From: Acanthopleura granulata
Taxonomy: Eukaryota; Mollusca; Polyplacophora; Chitonida; Chitonidae
Assembly: GCA_016165875.1 (NCBI GenBank)
Contig: JABBOT010000080.1
Span: forward strand, 41,291,477-41,355,476
Length of the DNA stretch: 64,000 nucleotides
Direction of reading: 5' to 3'
Shown here: piece after piece, positions 42,201-53,900 of the stretch
Layout of the letters: the number at the start of each line of letters is the position of its first letter
Position numbering within the stretch: the first letter of the stretch is position 1
Made by a program: the position numbers and the translations under genes
The notes under the pieces: model-generated
Seen by the model: only the letters and a program-made list of their open reading frames with translations
Databases searched by the model: none
Told to the model about the DNA's origin: nothing

Positions 42201-45200
42201 TGTGGAGGGCCTCAGGGAAGATTAGTCATATATTGACTGAGTTGTATTACCTTTAAAGAATGAAGACATTATTATTATCATAGTTTAAGACAATCATGAT
42301 CCTGGAGCCAGACATGACTTGTAATCACAGTCCTTTACTATCATTCAGAGATCGCGTTTGGTGTCCCATCCTTCTCTGGCCAGTCATACTTGGTGTTACC
42401 AGGCTTCCCCCAGGTCAGTAAGGAACTGACCATAGAGCTAGAATTCCGCTCCCTCAACAAGGATGGCATTCTCCTCTACACTGGGCAGCACCTGTCTGGA
42501 GGCGGGGACTTTGTATCCCTGGCAGTCATTGATGGATACGTTGAATTCAGGTATGTATCTAAAATTCCAAGTCCAGTGCAGATTGGAGATACCTAAAATG
42601 TCTTGAGGTGTAGACAAAAATGTACATATAATAGAAAAAAGACTTTAGTCATATAGTGTTGTTTGAATGTTGGTCATGCAAACTGGTGTACAGGACATAA
42701 AGAAAAACCAGGTGCCAAATAGTAAATGATACACTAGATTTTATCCAAGAGACATTCATCATATCAACAGATTTTGATGGACATCCATAACAGTTATGAT
42801 TTCTGATGGATTTGTTTTGGTTTTGGAATATTCTCATGCCCTTCTGTCTACTGTAATAATTCTTCACCTCTTTGGTATTTTTGCAAGATATGTTTATTCA
42901 AGCACAGTCTTGAGAGCAATATTAATTTGGATCTTTCCGTTTGCCATGATTTGGTATCAGTGCAATATTTCTGACAGTGCAAGACATTTTATGATTTTGA
43001 TGAAATTTAATTTTCAGGTTCAATTTGTGTAACATCCAATCAAGTTTGAAAACCAGCTTGACCCATGTTAAATTTTGGCATATTTGGCACAAAGACATAA
43101 GATATCTAAATTTACTTGTTCAGGTTTGACTTGGGTAGTGGACCGGTCACTTTAAGAAGCAGAAAGCCCATAGAGCTGAACAAATTTACGCGTGTTGTGG
43201 CACGGCGTTACCAGCGTGATGGACTGTTAGTGATCGGAGATGAGAAGGGAGTACAGAAGAGTAGTCCAGGAGACATGAAGTCTTTAGACTTGGAGGAGAA
43301 TTTGTACCTTGGCAATCTGCCCAATCAGGACAAAGAGTGAGTCAAAAGCATCAATCTAAGTCACACAGATTGTTTAAGTATTTGTGACCAATAAGAACAC
43401 TTTTCCTGGTTTTGGAGTATTTGTTATTGTGGTATGTGTTAAAACATAAGTCATTGTGAGTATTTATTTATTTTTGTATTTATTTATTTGATTGGTGTTT
43501 TACGCCGTACTCAAGAATATTTCACTTATAAGATGGCGGCCAGGGTTATGGTGGGAGGAAACCGCGCAGAGCCCGGGAGAAACCCATGACCATCCGCAGG
43601 TTGCTGGCAGACCTTCCCACGTACGGCCGGAGAGGAAGCCAGCATGAGGTGATCTTGAACTCACAGGGACCGCATTGGTGGGAGGCTTCGGGTCATTGTG
43701 CTGCGATAGCGCGCTAACCGACTGAGCCGCGGAGGCTCCCCGTGAGTAGTTAAGTGCATGTGAAATTTTGAAATTTAAGCCTTTGAAGAAAATTGTAGAT
43801 TCATGTAGAGCAGAATATACAGAATGTGAGCACATGGCATGTGCATGAAATATTGACAGTATGACATAATTCTAGCAAAGGCTCATGAATATAGTCCCAC
43901 AATTTTCTGATTGAAATTTTATTTCTTGGTTATTTGAACACATTCTAGCCCCCAAAAATTGAAAAAGAAAACACATTGATTTACAAAAGTCGAATTCAGT
44001 CTTAGAAAAAAATGTTTTGAACCTACCCTAGTTGAACATGTGGGAATTGTCTTAATAATGAGGAATTTGTTTTCCATATTGCAGCATAATAGAGAGAATT
44101 GGAGTGAGCGTGGGACTTGTTGGCTGTATAGAGTTTATGCGAGCGGGAAGAAAGGAGAACATGCGAGAGTACAAACTGAGCTACCCAACAGAGCCTAATG
44201 ACATACTGGACGGAGGACAAATAAGTACGTCAAATCTCCTGTGAAAGGTTAAAGAGATTGCATAGTATTAAAAAGCTTGTGTTAGAGAAATCAGTGTATT
44301 TTAAATCTGCCGATTTTCACATGACTCTCCACAGGTATTTGTCTGTGTACTTATATGTGACTATGTTTATAGGGTCTGTTAAGACTTCATCTCTCATGTT
44401 CCAATTCTGCTCTGGCAGCACTTTCTGCACTTTGAAGACAGGAGTATGTCAGGTACCAACCAAAGGCCAGTGGTTTATTCAAGCCAGACCTGTCTCCTCC
44501 ACTCATAAACCTGACTGTCATAGAACTAAAAAATTCTTGAGTATAGTGTTAAATACCAATCCGATAAATAAATCAAAGCTTCATGGGATGAAGAAAATAA
44601 TCCTCATATGAAGATTTGAAAAAAAAAAAAAAAACATCTCAGACTTAACATTGTATCTTTGGTAATTAACTGGACTGATGAGGTCAAATGAGGTCAAACG
44701 TTGGATTGTATCCGCCACTGTTTCAGCTGTAGCCTTACATCAGGTGGTTTGCCAGCTACCTGATGAGATGGTGGACCCCTCCAAGATCTGCTCATTTTCC
44801 TCAGTGTACACTTGTAAACCTGACTGACATCATAAAAGTGAAACATTCTGCAGTGACGCAATTAAAGAATATGATCCAAATCAATGAAATGCCTTCATTT
44901 CATCTGTAAGCCTTGTGTACATTTATTATGAAACAATAACTCAAAAAGTATCTGTACCGATCTGCTTCAGTTTGAAATCAGATAATTAAATTTGAAATGT
45001 GAATCTTCTTTAACCTTTGCCAAAAATAAAGTTGATAAATATTGGATGGTATTTTACCTAGACTATGATACTGTATGTAAAACCTGTGTGTGTATTTCCA
45101 GGTGACTGTGGAGATAGCCCATGCAGTAGTCTCCCTTGTCAAAATGGCGGCACCTGCATTGTGTTGGATAATGCCTCTCACAAATGTCTCTGTACAAAGG

Positions 45201-47886
45201 AGTTCCAAGGTAAATTAATGAAAAAAAAGGCACAACCATTCAGAATGTAGTGTGTTAAGGGAAAAAGCTTATCTGTCAATGCATGTGCCATGGATTTGAC
45301 TTAATTACATGTACCATATGATAAACTGCTCTTAAAATTACCTACCATGATGAGAGATAGCAAAGTAGACTCGTGGTCACATTTTTAAAGGTTGAAAGAT
45401 CATTTTAACTTCACCTGCACCAAGTACAGCATAGCCTAAGTATCTGTATGAGCCGCCCAATAACGGTATAGTATCATTGAGGTAAATGTTATGGCTCGTA
45501 TCTCCAAAAGAACTGGATGTATTGGCCCCAAGCTGTGCATGCATATAAAATACAATAACATAAGGGGTATGTTCCATCATTGATATCCTGTGTGTGTGTC
45601 ATTTACAGTAAATGACAGAATTCCTGAGTTAATGTTTTATATACCCGTTGTTTCTAGGTGATTTGTGTGAGAAACCAGCCAGTCCTTGTCTCAACAACCC
45701 CTGTCAGGGAGGGGGAGTTTGCTTTGCCACACCTGATGGGGACTTTGACTGTTCTTGCCCCGCAGATAGGGAGGGAAGATTTTGTGAAAAAGGTAAGCGC
45801 AAGATTATATTTTTGTATAGGGGCCTCCGTGGCCAGAGTGTGCTGGTATAACACAGTGAACCAGGAGCCCCTCATCAATATGGTCACTGGGAATTCAAAC
45901 CCACCTATTGCTGTTTTACATAACATGTGGCTGCAAAAGATTCATTTAGTGACATGATTTATCTCCCGTAGTGACAATGAAGTCGGCATCTGTTCCGGAG
46001 TTTGATGGGAATTCGTACCTGGAGCTCCCGCTGACAGACTATGTGGGCAGACAACTTTCAATTGAAGTCTGGTTCAAGGCACTGAAACCTGATGGTGAGT
46101 TATGTCACTGGTGAGAAAACTAGGGGATGTCAGGTAAAACTACCAGTAGGCCTGTCCATGTGTTGTCTTCATATTACTGGTGGTGTTTATGTACATAATA
46201 GTTCCCAAGTATCACAGTTTGGCCACCTGGAATATGCAAAATAATGACATTTTTACATGATTTGTAAAAAATTGTGGCATTCTCATTTAAATTATGTGTA
46301 CCTCTCTTAAAACACGTAGTAATAATGCGTATTATTAGTGGTAGTGAAAATTCCTGAGAATCAAACAAGCAAATAAGCATTTCATGTAAATAAAGATGGC
46401 ATAGGATCAGTTTCTTATTTAAATTCTTTTTTTTTTTATTTCTTCTTTATGCTGCATGTGAAATTATGACTCTTGAAAGACATCTGTGCAGGTTGTTGAG
46501 TTAAAAAAAAAAATCATGGGGAAACTCAGCAAATCTCTCTAAAAAGCTGGCAAACACATTCTTCGCACTGGTGCAATTTTTACTATGTTTAGAAAAAGTA
46601 GGCATACTCATTTCCAGTACAATAACATCTACGGGAAGACGTGTATACATAAATACATTTTCTATGTGTTATTTTCTGTCTCAGGTGTGATCTTGTTTGC
46701 CACCCAGTACTCAGGAGGAAGTGGAGACTACATCTCACTGAATCTCATCAACAGAACTCTGGAGTTCACATTTGACATAGGCAGCGGACCAGCCATTATC
46801 AAGTAAGGCTACCAGCAAATGTGTAAAAGTAAAGGTCAATAGGTATACCTCATGTGCTTATAATCATGTAAAGGTCAATAGGTATACCTCATGTGCTTAT
46901 AATCATGTAAAGGTCAATAGGTATACCTCATGTGCTTATAATCATGTAAAGGTCAGTAGGTATACCTCATGTGCTTATAATCATGTAAAGGTCAGTAGGT
47001 ATACCTCATGTGCTTATAATCATGTAAAGGTCAGTAGGTATACCTCATGTGCTTATAATCATGTAAAGGTCAATAGGTATACCTCATGTGCTTATAATCA
47101 TGTAAAGGTCAATAGGTATACCTCATGTGCTTATAATCATGTAAAGGTCAATAGGTATACCTCATGTGCTTATAATCATGTAAAGGTCAGTAGGTATACC
47201 TCATGTGCTTATAATCATGTACAAAATAATGGTAACTTGGGACATTTAGCTGAGTGACAAATTTGGATTTGACAAGGTAGTTAAGTATAAGAGGACTTCA
47301 TTTGACAAGGTAGTTAAGTATAAGAGGACTTCATTTGACAAGGTAGTTAAGTATAAGAGGATTTCATTTGACAAGGTAGTTAAGTATAAGAGGACTTCAT
47401 TTGACAAGGTAGTTAAGTATAAGAGGACTTCATTTTGGTTTTGACAAGGTAGTTAAGTATAAGAGGACTTCATTTTGGTTTTGACAAGGTAGTTAAGTAT
47501 AAGAGGACTTCATTTTGGTTTTGACAAGGTAGTTAAGTATAAGAGGACTTCATTTTGGTTTTGACAAGGTAGTTAAGTATAAGAGGATTTCATTTGGCGA
47601 TGTAGTTATATAACATACACAGTGTGATTACAGGGACAGGGAAAGTTTATGAGAAATAGCTAGGGATGTACATAATAGTTTTAGTAGTACAAGAGTGTGC
47701 ATCGTTGGTTGTTAGGGTAGTTTCTGTTCACACAAAGCTATGCCTGTTTAATGGTAATAATAATAACCATAATATTTATTTATTTCATCAGAGTTTTACG
47801 CCGTACGTATATTTCACTTATACAACGATAGCCAGCATTATGGTGGGAGGAGACCGGGCAGAGCCGGAATGAAACTCACGGCCATC

Positions 47887-47918
<32 letters not shown>

Positions 47919-50900
47919 CTTCATTTACATGTACAGAGGGTAACACACACTCAGTCAACACAACAGGTGGTCTACACTCTCTGTCACACATTCACACAAA
48001 CTTTCTACCAATACATGTACAGAGGGTAACACACACTCGGTCAACACAACAGTTGGTCTACACTCTCTGTCACACATTCACACAAACTTTCTACCAATAC
48101 ACGTACAGAGGGTAACACACACTCGGTCAACACAACAGGTGGTCTACCCTCTCTGTCACACATTCACACAAACTTTCTACCAATACACGTACAGAGGGTA
48201 ACACACACTTGGTCAACACAACAGTTGGTCTACCTCTCTGTCACACATTCACACAGACTTTCATCCAATACACGTACAGAGGGTAACACACACTCAGTCA
48301 ACACAACAGTTGGTCTACCCTCTCTGTCACACATTCACACAAACTTTCATCCAATACATGTACAGAGGGTAACACATACTCAGTCAACATAGCAGTTGAT
48401 CTACCCAGAGGCCCTCTCTCTCCCTACTGCATATAGACATTCGTCCTATACATGTACAGAGGGTAACACAGACTCAGTCAACATAGCAGTTGATCTACCC
48501 TGAGGCCCTCTCTCTGACACATTCAAAGAGACTTTCATCCTATACTGCTGGTAAATGTAGTCCACAAAATAACAGCGTGCAATGTTTGACAGCTGTGGGA
48601 ACCCAGGCACTGATTGTGAACACTGTTTCTAACATCTAACATGGCTACCTGTCTTTCCTCTCTCTCTCAGGAGTGCCAAACCCATCGAGCTGGACACATG
48701 GACAAGTGTTGTGGCTCAGCGGCTCAACAAGAATGGTGACATGATCGTCAATGGTGGGAAACCAGTCACTGGCCAGGCCAAGGTAGCAAACACATTTGTA
48801 ATGATCCATATGAGTTTATCCTGCGCAAATATTCAAATGTTCAGGGGTTGAAGTGGTCATATTTATTTGTGTTTATTTATTTACCAATAATGAAACATAA
48901 ATTAAGCAATATAAGCGTAGATTCTGTCAAATGAAAATATAATGCACATATTTTAGTACCATGTCTGAATTAATAAAATTGATGGGAATAAATAACTTAT
49001 TATATGAAAAGGTGACATCATAAACACAAATTAAAATCTCTGTTGGAAGTTCTGGTTTAGTTCATGCTTCTAGTTACATGTGAGATGATTTGCTTAAGAA
49101 AGGTCATTTCTTAAAGTTTATTGAGGTTGATGACCTTTTCATGCAAACATGCCAATACTTAATGCAGACATTCCTTCCTGAAATGTGCATTCAGTGATTA
49201 TTCACTTGTGTTGGCATCTACCATACTAAAGAACAAAAATATTTATTTTCACTACAAAAAGCTTCTTCACTGGCCCATCCATTCGTTTATTTACATTTTG
49301 ATTTCTGCTACTTGATAATTGTGAAAATGTTTAAAAAGATTGGAATATTTACCGTTTGATATTCTGCTTTCAGGGTTCAATGAATGAATTAAACCTGGGT
49401 GAGAGTGTGTTTGTGGGAGGCTACCCCAGTATTTTAGACCTGCCTCACGCAGCTGAGATAGTCTCTAGGTTCACCGGAGCCATCCAGAGGGTAAGACCTG
49501 GCACAGTTAGACTAAGGGTGTGGTTTGTCACCACGGTTAGCTGGTAGTTGATGGAAGGGATATGCCATGTATTTCATCCTTTGGTGCGTCTGGTTACACT
49601 TTCTGTAAAGGCCCTGGTTTACTCCAGTCTGCTAGCTAGCCCATTCATTATTAAACTTTGTGTACACATGACAGTCAATGTCCAAGGAGGGGGTTGTGTG
49701 TGAAAATTCAGCAGGGCTCATGCATCATGCAATTACCTTAACACTGTATTAAGAGCGAAATTGTGTCTGAACCAGTGTGTCAAATGAAATTGTGCCTGAA
49801 CCAGTGTGTCAAATGAAATTGTGTCTGAACCAGTGTGTCAAATGAAAATGTGTCTGAACCAGTGTGTTAAATGAAAGTGTGTCTGAACCAGTGTGTCAAA
49901 TGAAATTGTGTCTGAACCAGTGTGTCAAATGAAATTGTGTCTGAACCAGTGTGTTAAATGAAAGTGTGTCTGAACCAGTGTGTCAAATGAAATTGTGTCT
50001 AAACCAGTGTGTCAAATGAAATTGTGTCTGAACCAGTGTGTCAAATGAAATTGTGCCTGAACCAGTGTGTCAGATGAAATTGTGTCTGAACCAGTGTGTT
50101 AAATGAAATTGTGCCTGAACCAGTGTGTCAAATGAAATTGTGCCTGAACCAGTGTGTCAGATGAAATTGTGTCTGAACCAGTGTGTCAAATGAAATTGTG
50201 TCTGAACCAGTGTGTCAAATGAAATTGTGTCTGAACCAGTGTGTCAAATGAAAATTGTGTCTGAACCAATGCGTCAAGTGAAATTGTGCCTGAACCAGTG
50301 TGTCAAACGAAGAAACATTGATCTCTTGCAGATTTACATCAATGGCCGCCTGATAGACGACTTGCCTTCTGAATCCCTCACAAAGCACAACGTGAAGGAA
50401 TATGAGGGGCCTCCGTGTAATGTCAGTCCCTGTATGAACGGAGGGGTCTGTGTTCCGGAGCTCAACTCATTCACCTGTAGATGTCCTATGGAGTATGTCG
50501 GACTCAGGTGTCAGATATGTGAGTGATCTTCAAAGCAACTGTGTTCTGATTTTAAGCTTGCCATTTGAAAGTAATGAGAGTTATTTGTCTAGCTTTTGGT
50601 TCAAAATGATAAACTGAGGGCAGGAGGAGGGGGGTGATGTGTATGCTGAGAGTCGGACCTCTTTTGTTTTAATTACACCTCAGATGTGTGCTTTTAAAAG
50701 AAAGAAAAAAATGTCTCACAAATTAGGAGTTTTTATGTTTCCTATTAAAATAAACACCACGAAGTGACAGTGCTTTTAATTCACTTAGGTCAGCTGGTTG
50801 TGAAGCTAAAATGATGATTTTTCTTCTAATAATTTAATTTCAGCTTCTGACTCCATGCATGAAGACCGACCAGTATCATTTGATCGCAACACATTTCTTC

Positions 50901-53900
50901 AATATGAAAATAAGCTCACAGAAAGGTATGGAAGATTTCAGTATTCCAAAGCCTTTAGGGATTGAGGATTTTATGAAAGCCATGCTGATGTAAGACTAAC
51001 CTGGCTGTTTATGTGGGCCTTTTTTTTCACACAGTACAGACCAGGCAAATGCCAGACAGCAGGACCATGACACTATTTTATGATATCAAACATTCCATTC
51101 TCAGCTCATCTTAATGAAGTCACATTACAGAAAATATGATTTTATAATAGAAACCTACACCTTGTAACACTACACATTGTACGACGGTCAAATTGTGAGA
51201 TAGTAATGGCTCAGTGTCCTACTTCAAGTTAATGCCACCCGATGGGATTAAACAATGTTTTGCCTCCCAGTTGTTCTACGATCGGTAATCCACAACTGGC
51301 ATTAAATGAGTGTCAGGTCATTGAAGACAATTCTTGCCTTTGGAAGGCTGATTTTTGACCTGGACTAAAATCTTTAGGATGACTGAAACACTTCATTTTG
51401 AATTTGATCAAAATAAACATACAAGAATTGTGAGGTAGAAGCAGTTGTACCACAGTTTGAGACTATGGGATCGCAGATTCGAAATTACATTTCTAAGGTT
51501 TAAAATTTGACTTATGACAAATAAGAAATTTTTTCTGGTCTGGTTTTCTACAACAATAGATGCAACCGACTGCGCTTAGGTGAAATGTTCATGAGTTTGG
51601 GAGAGAAAACCAATTTAATAAGTAAACAATAATAGTCTTTGCATGAGGTTTTTATGTTTATGTATTTCTTTTTCAGCCTAAGAGGTCAACAAGATAACAA
51701 ATTTTCATTAAAATTCAAAACAAAACGAAAAAATGGACTGATGCTGTTTAGCAACCAAGGTGATTCACTCAGGGGAGACTACCTAGCCCTGGCTATCGTC
51801 AATGGGAAGGTGGAGTTCAGTTATAATTTGGGTAAACAGTCGGAAGATGATATGTTTGTGATTCGCTCCAATCGGCCAGTGAACAACAACAAGTGGCATA
51901 CAGTCACAATCCAAAGGTAAGTCTTTTGTCTCTGGCTTCTTATGGTGTCATGGGTGTTTGATCCTTGGTTCAAATGGCACTCAAATCAGACAAACAAACC
52001 ATGGTAAGTGACGTAAAATTTTGCAAAGGACGGAGTTCCACAGTTTGCCTGATTCTAAGAGTTGTTTTGGTATTAAAAAGAAGTTTAGGGGTTTGTTTCC
52101 ATACTGTCCCTCGTGAAAAATAGTTTCCATGCCAATATTCATATAAAATTTAATTGCATATAAAAATGAACTTTTGGAAATGTTAGGTCATATTAGCCCA
52201 TAATCAAACACAGTATGCCTGAAAATAGATAGCTGACATTGGCCATAACCAAACACTGGGACTCTGAAAATAGGTGGCTGTCATTGGCCATAGCTGACAT
52301 TGGCCATAACTAAACACTGCGGGTCTGAAAATAGGTGGCTGTCATTGGCCATAGCTGACATTGGCCATAACTAAACACTGGGACTCTGAAAATAGGTGGC
52401 TGTCATTGGCCATAGCTGACATTGGCCATAACTAAACACTGCGGGTCTGAAAATAGGTGGCTGGCATTGGCCATAGCTGACATTGGCCATAACTAAACAC
52501 TGCGGGTCTGAAAATAGGTGGCTGGCATTGGCCATAACCAAACAGCGCAAACCTGAAAGCAAGTGGCTGGCATTAACCATAACCAAACACTGCAAACCTG
52601 AAAATAGGTGGCTACCATTGACCATAATCAAACACTGCAAACCTGAAGTTAGGTGACTGGCATTGGAGATAACCAAACACTGCAAATCTGAAAGTAGGTA
52701 ACTGGCATTGGAGATAGCCAAACACTGCAAATCTGAAAGTAGGTGACTGGCATTGGAGATAACCAAACACTGCAAATCTGAAAGTAGGTAACTGGCATTG
52801 GAGATAACCAAAGACTGCAAACCTGAAATTAGGTGGCTGGCATTGGCCTTAACAAAATGTTGCATGTCTAAAAACAGGGGACTGGCATTGGCCATAACCA
52901 AGCACTGCACATCTGAAAATAGGTGGCTAACATTGGCCATTATCAAACACTGCACGTCTGAAAATAGGTGGCTGACATTGGCCATAGCCAAACACTGCAC
53001 ATCTGAAAATAGGTGGTTAACGTTTGCCATAGCCACACACTGCACATCTGAAAACAGGTGGCTGGCATTGGCCATAACCAAGCACTGCACATCTGAAAAT
53101 AGGTGGCTAACATTGGCCATTATCAAACACTGCACGTCTGAAAATAGGTGGCTGGCATTGTCCATAGCCAAACACTGCATGTCTGAAAACAGGTGGCTGG
53201 CATTGGCCATATCACTGCACATCTGAAAATAGATGGCTAACATTGGCCATTATCAAACACTGCACGTCTGAAAATAGGTGGCTGGCATTGTCCATAGCAA
53301 AACACTGCGTGTCTGAAATTAGTTGGCTGGCATTGGCCATAGCCAAACACTGCACATCTGAAAATAGGTGGCTGACATTGGCCATAGCCAAACACTGGGA
53401 CTCTGAAAATAGGTGGCTGACATTGGCCATAGCCAAACACTGCACATCTGAAAATAGGTGGTTAACGTTTTCCATAGCCACACACTGCACATCTGAAAAT
53501 AGGTGGCTAACATTGGCCATAGCCAAACACTGCACATCTGAAAATAGGTGGCTGACATTGGCTATAGCCAAACACTGCACATCTGAAAATAGGTGGTTGA
53601 CATGTTTGAAAGCACTCTGCTGGAGAAGATGATAAGACCTAAAGAATAATGGTCTTGCCACGCTCCTGAAGGGTATATTCAAATTTATCAGGCACCATTG
53701 TGTGGCTGGCAATATATTGAGGGTTGGAAATGTTCCTGTAGTACCAGTATGGTTATAAGTCAGACAACAATCTTAGTATCACTGGTTAAAACACAGGAGG
53801 CAAGCGAGTTGTTTAATGTGAAAGACAGCTCATTACTGAGGTATGGGTCATTAAAAAGACTATAAAATTCTCTCTTGAGTGTAAAAACCTGTTTGAAATT

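Larger units (their letters stand above)
46803..48670 (+). other. Agrin intron within LamG2, largely composed of tandem repeats
   Basis: Three unrelated minisatellites lie head to tail (46829-47220, 47262-47600 and 47928-48545), with a SINE tail fragment and a short (TAA)n run between the second and third. They make up roughly 70 percent of the 1.87-kb intron. Confidence 0.85.

Noticed and set aside
27309..48545. Could the tandem arrays be CRISPR arrays?
   Set aside because: Units are contiguous with no unique spacers, and the setting is an animal gene with introns.
51035..51083. Possible z-type microexon or alternative C-terminus after the strong acceptor ending at 51034
   Set aside because: The frame reads about 16 codons to TGA with no GT donor before it, and the residues do not resemble the vertebrate z insert. 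Only transcript data could revive it.
52371..53712. Long repetitive ORFs of up to 290 codons on the minus strand ([13 protein letters not shown] repeats) and 142 on the plus
   Set aside because: They lie wholly within a 45-bp intronic minisatellite. A period divisible by three without stops opens frames on both strands. There is no unique flanking coding sequence or splice logic.
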